Shown here piece after piece: positions 46,741-56,021 of a stretch of DNA of 64,000 nucleotides (the first letter of the stretch is position 1; every line of letters starts with the position of its first letter). Under the pieces are notes generated by a model, which was given only the letters and a program-made list of their open reading frames with translations, searched no databases and was not told where the DNA came from. Made by a program: the position numbers and the translations under genes. Source of the stretch: Micromussa lordhowensis. Its lineage: Eukaryota > Cnidaria > Anthozoa > Scleractinia > Lobophylliidae. The DNA lies in contig OZ026605.1 in the NCBI GenBank assembly GCA_964020085.1, forward strand, positions 27,510,898 through 27,574,897, written 5' to 3'.

Positions 46741-47580
46741 ATGGTACAGAACTGCTTGAGAACTGCTTGAATTGTTTAGTATCTTTTAGTAAATTTTTAA
46801 AAATAGGTCTATTCAAACAGCTGGTCTGAAATTTGGTCTCTGCTTCTGTAAGACGAATACCGAGTATCAAGAATTTTCTGTTGCTACTGCTGATCGTTTC
46901 AGAAGATGCGGACATCAGACAGGCTGCATTTATCTGCTATCTGAAGGATTTTCATGACATTCACATTGTTGTTAGAATGTTCAGACTAGGTGCCAAACTT
47001 AACCAGAATCTTTCATGGATTTTAAGATGCCTTCCAACTTATCTTTGTGTACTACTGCATGTGCAAAGGATGAAAGAAGAAATTGTAGGTTGCAACTGTT
47101 TTTGCTTGCTTCGAAAACTTGTCAATATCATCCCTCTCACTTAACTTAATCAGGTTAGACCTTCTGGCCTCGTTGTGTTTTCAAGAGTCACGTGAACAGA
47201 AAAATCACGTGATTACCATGTTATACCAAAAGAGTACTTCATAAACATACTGGGTCTGTCATCCGCTGCATCTTATTGATATTTAAAGAGTTTTACGGTG
47301 TATTGCAACGTGACACAACATATAGCCTCGATTTCATGTCTTAATTATATATGTTATATAAATAGCTGATTTGAAGGTCAAAATGGATAAAACCAAGCTT
47401 GGTAAACAAGATTTTCGTGTTTAGCGCATAATTTTCATCCACAACACGGTGTTTCCCAGATTTTCCTCGAACGACTGAAGTGTACTTCCAGTCGAAAGCG
47501 GACAGGTACATGAATTTATGATTTATGCGATGCGTCAACGAGCGAGAGCGGGCAATTTGAAAACTTGCTATCGTAAAAAA
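46741..47580. other. Non-coding stretch
   Basis: A 103-codon open frame (46833-47144) follows the pseudogene and shows no recognised domain. An AATCACGTGATT palindrome lies at about 47204-47215. Confidence 0.45.
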
Positions 47581-47749
47581 CAAATTGACGTCAGTTTTTC
47601 ATGGGTCGGTCCTGCTATTGACAATGAATTTCATCCTAACATTGTCAAAGTAATCTGCGAATCCACTAGGCGATAGCTACTTTGACAATGTTATCACGAA
47701 ATTCATGATCAAAACCAGGACAGACGCATGAAAAACTCATGTCAATTTG
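47581..47749. repeat. Foldback MITE (about 60-bp arms) upstream of GPCR gene 2
   Basis: The left arm CAAATTGACGTCAGTTTTTC, then ATGGGTCGGTCCTG and TGAATTTC, pairs with the right arm GAAATTCATG..CAGGACAGACGCATGAAAAA..GTCAATTTG. The inner arms ACATTGTCAAAGTA / TACTTTGACAATGTT also pair. It ends 169 bp before the first coding exon of gene 2 and could lie in its untranslated or promoter DNA. Confidence 0.85.
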
Positions 47750-47917
47750 CTAAACATATCAGGGACCGTGGGGGATCAATACATATAGCGGTTACGTACA
47801 GATTATGACTTGTTCCTCGTCCCAATCCTTATTTAGGTGCAGCTAGGCGTATACCTTATGAATTATATTTCTCTCAGTATCAATTTCTCGCATGTATCAT
47901 AGACACCGTCTTCAGCC

Positions 47918-48024
47918 ATGACAACTGGTCTAGCCATAACAGCGGTTATCACCGTACTAGCCATTATAGACATCCTGGGGAATACCCTCGTTTGTGCGAT
48001 AATAAAGAGAAATCGAGATATGAG
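47918..48024 (+). CDS. GPCR gene 2, coding exon 1 (TM1)
   Basis: 107 nt, ending KRNRDM plus AG before GTATGT (phase 2). A pyrimidine-rich acceptor (ATTTCTCTCAG, ending 47880) lies 37 nt upstream of the ATG, so an untranslated 5' exon is expected. Confidence 0.88.
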
Positions 48025-51000
48025 GTATGTTGTAACTGAAATATTTAACATTGGTAAATCTCCCAACTAGAAACTACTGGACTTCTACTAAAAGAGGTTT
48101 AGCTGTATTTCTACGCGTGGAAGAAACTAGACTATCGTCGATGCCAGAGACATTCTTCTTACGTCTTCAAGGGTTAATTCAATACATTTCAATTCAATTT
48201 CTATTTCTATAATTGTGTATTTTTCAATTTAAAGGATTACACAACCCGCAAAGAGCAAAGCCTTCTGAGGCGGCTTGTGCTGTATACAATCATGTTTAGC
48301 AAAAAGTGATTTTAAAACAGATAAGCTAAATGAATAAGATAAAAAAGTAAATAGGTATACCCATACATTAAGAGATAACTAGAATTTACATGGATTTAAC
48401 AAGAAATCATAAAACAAATCATAACAGAAATCATAATAGCCATTAGCGTCGAGACTTCAACATAGTCATGCTCATCACCAAGCACCTCAAATAAAACTCG
48501 GTAAATGTTTTTTGGTAAGGTTTCTTTCTAAATGTGCATAATTCAGGTTTCAAGCAATTCCATAGCAAGAGAACGTGTTAGTCGATTACTCATTCTTGAT
48601 TTATGACATATAAGGTACCAGAAAAACGTGTAAACTCCTCTTGATGGTTAACTGACCATCAAGAGGAGTTTTGTTTTCTTGATCAACAAAATTTCTGTTA
48701 TTTATGGTAGTTCTACACATGGGTCTAAATGGCCACTGAAGGAAGCAGCACTACTAGCATTAGCATGTGCCTTTATATTTATGCCTATTTTCAGAATTTT
48801 TTTTAAATGGTTTCTACCTCCACAGGACTCCCATCAATTATCTTCTTGTCCACCTGGCTGTAGCGGATATCGTGTACGCAGCGTTTATTGCGCCCAAGGG
48901 TTACTTCAAGCTCACCTCCATTCATCATCCAGACGGCATGACGGGTTTGGTGCTATGCAAATTGCTGACAGGTGGCAATGTGGCCTGGGTTGGGGCAGTT
49001 GCCTCGGCTATCTTTCTGGTTGTAATCGCCTTTGAACGATATTATGCAGTAATGTACCCACATGGTCACAAGTGGAAACTGTCTACTGGTAAACTGAAGG
49101 TGAGTTCATGTTTGAAGAAACATACATCATTTGAGAGCTCTAAGTTTATATAAATTGGGTGATTGCACCAGTTGGTCACGTCACGTGTTTTTCAAGAACA
49201 CACTGATTAGTTGGTAATGTATAATATCAGAAATGAAAAGAACACTCACCAAAAGGTTTACATGCCAATATTATATATCGCTTAATAGGGAATTTTTTAG
49301 GGACGTTAGAAATTGTAAGGATTTGTATGGGAATAAGTCTAGTTACGCTCCAGTGGCTTTCAATACAAATCCTTGTTATTTTGAAAGTTTTCAAGCTGGC
49401 TTAAGAACTTTGCCTTTTGGCTTAAGAGCATAGAGTTTTCCAGTCTTTCTAATGTATTACCCCTCTTTCTGTTTCTAAGTGACAATATAGCTTCCTTTTG
49501 TAGTGATTAATAACGGAACAGGTTTCTGGAGAACAAGGTTTCCTAGCTTCCACACAAAACTTTCTTAATTTTTCAATTTCAACCTTACATGGAATTGTCT
49601 GAAAATTGGCTTTCTGGCTATTTAAATCACGCTATATCCAATTCTGAAATCCATATAGCTGAAGCTAAAAGTTTCGAAATTATCGGTCATGTGACCAACT
49701 GTCGCAAAAGGCCTATTTGTACCAGGTGCAAATCTCCGCTGTAATGCATGGGAGATTTAAACCGACTTTAAAGACTGTTCTCAGTTGCTATCGAGAATCT
49801 TAAGATGGGACCAAATTTCAAATGTCATTTTCTTTCGTAAAAAGTCAAATATCCCCTTGGAAGTGAGTGTTTAGATGTCCTTAATATCAGACAAAGTTAA
49901 ATCCAGGTCATGTTTAAACTAAATTCAAACTCATGAGGACGTTCCAAATTTCTAGCTCATGAAAACTATGTGGAAAAAGTAATACAATCACACAACGTTT
50001 TCAGAGCAGGTTATGATGTCTATAATGCTTTCTGTCTATAATGCCGACCACAAGAAGAGAAAAATACTTATGACACGTCAGTAGCCGTGTTTTCAAGTTC
50101 CCATGCATGAATATCACATGCAAGTTTTACAATTTATGGTTTCAGATGAGGTTTACAGATGATTATTCCTTTTTTTTAATTTATTATCCTCTAACACATG
50201 TTCTCCAGGATCAAATGATATTAAAGTTTTGCAATTTTCAATTCCAGGCGATTATTCCTAGTAGCTGGATCTTCGCCGGAATCGTCAATATCCCACTGTT
50301 CCTTGCGAAGAACACGAAGGTGAAGAATGGAAGAGTCTTATGCGTGCCTACCTGGCCGGAGATTTGGATGGAGGCTTTCATCATGATTTTGTCGGTGGTG
50401 GTAGGTGTTTCCTTGGTCATAATGATTGCGTTGTACTCAAGAGTCGTGTACACCTTGTGGTTCCGGCGAAGTGACGAAAATCACCTCAACATCCAACAAA
50501 AGGTACGAATACTTTGTAATACTACTCCTTGGCGAAAATAAGCGCACATGCTATATTTTAAAACCATAGAACAAAATAAGTCGGGGCTTTTTCCAAATTG
50601 TACGCTTTTTTTCCACAAACAAAAGTGGTCATTATGAAAATATTATGCCAATTGGAGTAATCATTTTGTCATCATTCATATTGGCCAGGTCTACAAGTAG
50701 GACTCTATTGTACACTGAATACATAAACTTGATGGCAAGAACCCTCTAACAAATGACCTTAAAATAGCTTTGTTAAGCCAGATAATACTACGTGAACCTT
50801 TATCGGAACCTTTTTCTACACACAGGGTGTCATGAAGGTGCGGAGGCGCGTCACCTTGATGGTCGTGGTTGTCACCGCCATATTTGGTCTCTGTTGGGGA
50901 GTCAATCAAATCGTACACATCTTCAAGTTCTTCTCTTCCTACACCGTCGGTGCCTTACCAACCGTTGTTGCTAACACAATGGTCTTGGTAAATTCTGCCG

Positions 51001-51176
51001 TCAACCCGTTTGTATTCGCACTGCTAAACCACCAGTTCAGAGAGAAAATGAAGGGCATGATATGCTGCAGAGATTGCATCAAGGTTAAAGTTTATCCGTC
51101 TGACTATCACGACTACGAGCTTGGAGATAACACCACCCAGCCGACCAACACAGGCGGTACAAGTTCCATGGCCTGA
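47918..51176 (+). CDS. GPCR gene 2: class A (rhodopsin-like) receptor, four coding exons
   Basis: A 328-residue seven-helix receptor from exons 47918-48024, 48826-49099, 50248-50502 and 50826-51176, all with GT/AG introns. Markers: N22 (1.50), D50 (2.50), C80-C159, E106-R107-Y108, W134 (4.50), Y190 (5.58), W236 (6.48) and NPFVF at 272-276. Departures from the class consensus: serine 182 where TM5 normally has proline, valine 238 where TM6 has the CWxP proline, and Phe for Tyr in NPxxY. An in-frame TAG at 47900 fixes ATG 47918, leaving about five residues before TM1 and no glycosylation site there. Helix 8 ends in CC (likely palmitoylated), and the tail ends TSSMA. It is very close to gene 3, 8 kb downstream. 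Ligand unknown. Confidence 0.92.
48025..48825 (+). other. Intron 1 of GPCR gene 2
   Basis: 801 nt. Contains the perfect hairpin at 48632-48671; otherwise AT-rich and without recognised elements. Confidence 0.8.
48632..48671. repeat. Perfect 16-bp hairpin in GPCR gene 2 intron 1
   Basis: AAACTCCTCTTGATGG (48632-48647) and CCATCAAGAGGAGTTT (48656-48671) are perfect reverse complements around an 8-nt loop. It may be the remnant of a foldback element or a transcribed stem-loop. Confidence 0.9.
48826..49099 (+). CDS. GPCR gene 2, coding exon 2 (TM2-TM3)
   Basis: 274 nt after CTCCACAG; encodes TPINYLLVHLAVADIVYAAF, the LCKLL cysteine, FERYYAVMYPHGHK and loop 2, and ends AAG|GTGAGT in phase 0. An overlapping open frame in another phase (48679-49035) is a shadow. 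Confidence 0.94.
49100..50247 (+). other. Intron 2 of GPCR gene 2
   Basis: 1148 nt. It holds GGTCACGTCACGTG near 49175 and GGTCATGTGACC near 49684 as short palindromic landmarks, and no gene. Confidence 0.75.
50248..50502 (+). CDS. GPCR gene 2, coding exon 3 (TM4-TM5)
   Basis: 255 nt after AATTCCAG, phase 0 at both ends; encodes IIPSSWIFAGIVNIPLFLA (TM4), VLCVPTWPE (ECL2 cysteine) and VVVGVSLVIMIALYSRVV (TM5). Confidence 0.94.
50503..50825 (+). other. Intron 3 of GPCR gene 2
   Basis: 323 nt, GTACGA donor and TTTTTCTACACACAG acceptor; nothing inside. Confidence 0.8.
50826..51176 (+). CDS. GPCR gene 2, coding exon 4 (TM6-TM7, tail)
   Basis: 351 nt including the stop, after CTACACACAG; encodes GVMKVRRRVTLMVVVVTAIF, CWGVNQ, NSAVNPFVFALL, helix 8 with FREKM, ICC and an acidic/polar tail. 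Confidence 0.94.
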   Translation, partial: GVMKVRRRVTLMVVVVTAIFGLCWGVNQIVHIFKFFSSYTVGALPTVVANTMVLVNSAVNPFVFALLNHQFREKMKGMICCRDCIKVKVYPSDYHDYELGDNTTQPTNTGGTSSMA

Positions 51177-51399
51177 TGGCTGCAGTGTTCGTAGACACCA
51201 TGTACCTGTAGTCATTTAGTGTTGTTAAAAAGAACATTATCACCCGTTAGCACACTTAGAGAAAACCTAGACAAGCACTCAGAAGACAGTGCCAGTTAGA
51301 ATATGAGATCCAGAATCATATTCAAGCATAGTACATTGTTGTTAGTACAGTGCATTAGATGCCGTCTTGTACAATGTAATGATATTGATGGAATTATCG

Positions 51400-51446
51400 A
51401 TTGATTGATTGACTGACTGACTGAGTGATTGATTGATTGATTGATT
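51400..51446. repeat. GATT/GACT tetranucleotide repeat
   Basis: ATTGATTGATTGACTGACTG and continuing, in the likely 3' UTR of GPCR gene 2. Confidence 0.9.
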
Positions 51447-51530
51447 TGTTCTTTCACTGACAGTTGTGTGCTTTATTTTACAAATTTAGTATAACTGTAA
51501 AATATGTCCCTGAAGATTTAACCGTGTTTA

Positions 51531-51540
51531 AATAAATAAA
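51531..51540 (+). terminator. Candidate poly(A) signal for GPCR gene 2
   Basis: AATAAATAAA, about 355 nt after the stop codon; the first canonical hexamer downstream on this strand that I found. Confidence 0.45.
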
Positions 51541-51631
51541 TGCTTGTGTGTATGTGTGCTTGCCACAAATGGTACAAAAATATGTTTTATAGATCTAAAC
51601 ATTTCGCTTTCAGGAAATTAGGTTAGACTTA

Positions 51632-51652
51632 AACAACAACAACAACAACAAT
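51632..51652. repeat. AAC microsatellite
   Basis: A short (AAC)n run in intergenic DNA. Confidence 0.9.
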
Positions 51653-53098
51653 AGGCCATTTCCGAGTTGCCCTTTGCCTCTGTATCAGAACGAGTCTTCG
51701 TGTGAAACCATTCTTATGGAAATGTGTTTCGCAAGTTTGGCCCTGTTGGGGTGAAAATCAACTAAATTAATTAAACATTTACTGATATTTAAAATCGAAG
51801 AAACATATTTAGTTTCGCGATTCTCTCTAGGAAAACAATCTCTTAACGTATCTTCTCTAGTTGTACTGTTTAATCGCGTAGACTCAGTCTCCTGCAAAAT
51901 GAAATTGATACTCTTGATTCTTGTCACCGTAAATTTGTTTTTAAACCTTTCCTCGACTCTATAAAGTTGCGGGTCCCTTCCCTCTAGCTATTTCTTCGAC
52001 TGACTAAACAACTCAAATCTATTTTGAGTTTTTCTTGTCTAGAAGATAATTTAAGGCCTGTAGGCGGGACTCATCAAATCGATAAGTTGAAAACAAAAAC
52101 AGCTCTTTAATGGCCATATGACCATAGCAATGCTTAACATGTGTTTCGACTTTATATTTTCTTAATCGTGGTTTATTTGAGTTACAGATCTAAACGCTGC
52201 CTTCAACACAACCGAGAATCGGCTTGGGTTACTAAACGCAATCTCTGGAAGAGAGCATCAAAACAAACAAACTTCTTCTGTCGAATTAAATTATGATCAA
52301 AATACGATATTTTAATGGGGTAGTCCTTCTTAATTAACAACATGAATGGTCATGAATTTGTTGCTAAGGAAGGCTTCTAACCGTCATATTTTGAAAACCA
52401 GACCACAAAAGGTAAGTTTTTTACACATGGTTGTTCCATTGAAGAGTGTTGTTAAAGTCTCAAATCACGGCTATATTTTACCAGTCATGTCATTGATATT
52501 GAAAAAATCCTAAAACTTAAAAGGCATCTAAAACCGAAAATTTAAATCGGTGTAAATAGATTAAGAGCGTCCACGTGTTTGATTCTACGTATTTGTTTTT
52601 GTGAGACTCGCATTATCATAAACGTTATGAGGTAATTAAACGCCCGCATTAACAGACTTTCTTCAGAAGCTTTCCTCTTTTAGGTGTAAACAGTAATTCT
52701 ATACGTACGATTATAAATTTCTGATTCATAAGTAAAATTGGAACTCTTCCTCTTTTCTTCCAAGTTTTAGGGAAATAAAATTGTAACGCGCGGTCTGAGA
52801 TTGGCACTAGTTACACACGCGAAATCATTTTTTTCAAAGCAAACTTTCCCTCACTCAGCACTGCCAAACGCGGCCTCTATCGCCTTCAGCAATTCCTTAG
52901 CAATTTCTCTAAATCTTAAGTTAAGAAAGTCTCCCTTAAACCACAGAAGCTTGCTTTCAAAACTATTGCTTGGTTAAAATTGTAACATTCCTTTCAAAAG
53001 AAATAGTGAGAAAAAAAATTCCAGACTGGATCAATTTTAGTCATTTCAAAATAAAAATGCTACCAAAATTTTGTTCTTTGCTTTTCCTCTAATTAACT
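51653..53098. other. Intergenic, nothing recognised
   Basis: AT-rich sequence between GPCR genes 2 and 3. An 80-codon minus-strand frame (51685-51927) is unsupported. Confidence 0.5.
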
Positions 53099-53193
53099 AG
53101 GCTCGATTATCAGCCGCTGTTCAGAAAAGGAGCCCGCTCTCCTTCCTTGATCACAGGTAGACTGGACTCAAGTGAGCGGCGGGAATCGAGCCT
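53099..53193. repeat. Short inverted-repeat element
   Basis: Arms AGGCTCGATTATCAGCCGCT and AGCGGCGGGAATCGAGCCT are imperfect reverse complements around about 55 bp. Confidence 0.55.
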
Positions 53194-53368
53194 TCTAACC
53201 ACCATATATCGGCCTCGGAACGTCACGAGAAACAAGAAAACACACACCAGAAGCAATGTAGGTCTATTTTTAATTTATTCCTAGTCATTCAATTTTTTCA
53301 CACTTAGAATAAAACCGCCTTTTCCGCATGAAAATATTTTAGACCCACGGTGGTTGTCTGGAAAACCC

Positions 53369-53420
53369 GAATAGCGAATAGTGTGAATAGTCTCGAATAG
53401 TGCGAATAGTCGTCAATAGT
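53369..53420. repeat. Degenerate GAATAGT tandem repeat
   Basis: Six or so spaced units of GAATAGT/GAATAGC/CAATAGT, directly before the foldback element at 53430. Confidence 0.8.
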
Positions 53421-53429
53421 CACCGCTTT

Positions 53430-53608
53430 AAGGCTGGTTTTCACTGAAGCTCAAGCATAAGCATAAGCCGACATGCGCAGACGCAGTAAGATATTAATAA
53501 TTAGCGCCTTTTGTTGGGAAAATTTCCAACAAAAGGCGCTAATTATAAACATCTAACTGCGCCTGCGTATGTCGGCTTATGCTTATGCGCTAGTGAAAAT
53601 CAGCCTTT
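53430..53608. mobile_element. Foldback MITE with nearly complete palindrome
   Basis: Ends AAGGCTGGTTTTCACT and AGTGAAAATCAGCCTT. The arms contain GCATAAGCATAAGCCGACAT (and its complement) and AATTAGCGCCTTTTGTTGG, and meet at a loop of only about 6 nt (near 53519-53524). No coding capacity. TTTA-like bases outside both ends could be the target duplication. Confidence 0.9.
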
Positions 53609-55325
53609 AGTTCAGCACTGATCTAGACTCGTTGAAATTGATTACGTGAATTCATATCGTTTATTCGCAGACAATGATAGATTCGACCAAGCACGTTTCT
53701 GTGAAAAAATAATAAAATATGTGAGGCAAGTGGTCTGTGATTAGTCTATCAACTGAAAAGACACAAGCAAGCTGCCCTGATAACCGGTTATAAAAACAAC
53801 ATCTAAGTTATATCTTGCGTTAATTAATTATCCAAGTTAAGCAACAGAATTTCAGCGAATTTATTACTTTTCTTTTCAGGATTCAGGCACCTAATAAAGG
53901 CGTATTTACACTTTTGCAGCGGTCAGAACTGAACAAATTATGAATAGAAACGCCCTTTTGTCTATGCTTGTTAGCGGGAAAATCCCATCCCACGTTGCTG
54001 CGAGTGCGTGGTACTCAGTGGACAACGAATTTCTGCCATTCGTTGCTATAACCCAACCCCTTTCCCCTTATCATTTTCAATAATTCATCAAGTTAACACA
54101 AGGAAAAGGAGGTTTGGAAATACGGTCTTGAGGACGTTCGCGCTAATTGTTTCTGCGCGTCCTTACTGCGCACGCAATTGATGCGCGCGCTAAGCAATAT
54201 AATGAACAATAATAGGGCAGATGGCCATTGCTATAGCTTTAACGATCTTGGACGCTCGGTGACCCCTATTTTTCTTTTGATGGATCATATTGTTTACTAG
54301 CGAATAGATGAAGAAAATCAATCCATAAGAAGTTTGAACTTTTTGCAAAATGCACAATCGGAATTCCTTTTTTAGCTCTTCGTTTATCTGTGTGGCGGTT
54401 TCAAACGCCTCTTGAAGGGTTCAGTTGTGTGAAAACGTTTGCAACATTTGGAATTATTTACGCAACATACCTATTTCTACAAAATATGACTAAGATCGTT
54501 TGCCTCCGTTGACTCACTTTCGATTTTTTTAATTATAAACCTCTGTAGACCATGCTGATTTTTCAAAATCAGGGTAGTTTTCCACACGCTTTATCTTTGC
54601 AACGAAGTCGGTGACCCCATTTTTTTGGCATTTTTGACACAACTAACTAATTATCTAAATGCAGCAAAAAAATGTTTAAAAAAACTATCGACTGGTAAAT
54701 TTTCGCGCGAACATCCTTAATTAGAATAGATTTTGACGATTTTACTTCTCCGTTTTCTCGTTAGTTTTTGTTTCGATTAAGAAGATATATCAAACACTCG
54801 AGAAAGTGTTTTATCGGCTATCCAAACACCTCGAATTTCGTCAAAAATACTCCGCTGCGCGTTTGATAGATTACTTTCGACATATTGGCCTCCTTAATAT
54901 GTCCAACCCACTGCATTAGCTGGCTGAATTGCTTTTAAGTGGAGACGAAATAAAACAAATATAATACTGACAGCAGTTCCATTTATAGTTAAACAACTTT
55001 GTTCAGCACTGAAACTCGCAGTTTGTAGCGGACATTAAGCCAACTCATGTTAATTAACATGGTTCGTGAAATTTAATTCTGATATTGACGAGCTTTGTTC
55101 AGCTCATTTGTCATTTTCGATTGTAACTTTGCAAAAGACAAATTATCTCAGCCAGAAGCGACATTTTAACCAAGAAAACGGTAATTCGCAGGTTATTCCA
55201 GGTGGGTAGGGTGTTTTGTTCTCCTAACTACCGCAAAATTATCTCACAATTAATTCCACCAGAAAGCTTTCCTGAAGTTAATAACTACAAGTGTAGTTGC
55301 ACTTATCGACTTCAAGTGAAGCTGT
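53609..55325. other. Intergenic, nothing recognised
   Basis: No supported gene. The open frame at 55202-55408 overlaps the next foldback. Confidence 0.5.
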
Positions 55326-55577
55326 TACAGTGCGACTACTCTAACCAAAGCCACCCGACAAAATTTTCTACAAATTTAACGAATGAAAATCGTGGAGGTT
55401 ACGAATAGTTTTGCAACAAATTATCCAAAATAACCACAAATGTGTTGCCTTTGTAATGTACAGATTGATTACATGGATATTTGTTGAAAAACTTTTGCTA
55501 TTTACCTCCATAATTTTTATTCATTAAATTTGTGGAAAATTTTGTCGGGTGGCCTTGGTTGGAGTAGTCGCACTGTA
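55326..55577. repeat. Foldback element upstream of GPCR gene 3
   Basis: The left arm TACAGTGCGACTACTCTAAC, then CACCCGACAAAATTTTC and GGAGGTTACGAATAG, is mirrored in the right arm by CTATTTACCTCC, GAAAATTTTGTCGGGTGG and GGAGTAGTCGCACTGTA. Arms are about 95 bp with a loop near 55425-55480. Confidence 0.85.
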
Positions 55578-55889
55578 AAACATAAACGTTACTGGCAGAC
55601 TATTTACGATCAACTCGTAAAGTTGATCGTTAATAGTTTTTTAGAGAATTTTTGAAACCTCAGGTGCGTATAATCGAAATTGATCAATAATTATTCAACT
55701 CTGCATTTATAAAAACGAGCACAGGTCTAATTGTGCAGTTTATATTTATTTCAACTATTTTTTAACAAATTGCATGGAAGATGAATTAAATTCCTAACGA
55801 TTAGTAAGCGTTGCTTTCACCTAACTCCTTTTCCTCTACCACTATCTTCAATTACCTGCGGGCGTTAAATTATCTTTCTTTTTACACAG
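55578..55889. other. Upstream region of GPCR gene 3
   Basis: Ends in the acceptor-like TTTTTACACAG (to 55889) just before coding exon 1; probably promoter and/or 5' UTR intron. No decisive promoter element seen. Confidence 0.5.
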
Positions 55890-55914
55890 GTTACGAAATA
55901 GGAAGTCATCGATC

Positions 55915-56021
55915 ATGGCATTTGGTGTTGCCATAACAATCGCTATCACCATGCTCGCCATTGTAGATATCATGGGAAATGCTCTCGTTTGTACGATCAT
56001 AAAGAGAAATCGTGATATGAG
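55915..56021 (+). CDS. GPCR gene 3, coding exon 1 (TM1)
   Basis: 107 nt; MAFGVAITIAITMLAIVDIM and the GN pair, ending KRNRDM plus AG before GTACAT (phase 2). Confidence 0.88.

Noticed and set aside
48679..49035. 118-residue ORF overlapping GPCR gene 2 exon 2
   Set aside because: An out-of-frame shadow of the receptor exon; the same shadow appears in gene 3 (57021-57437).
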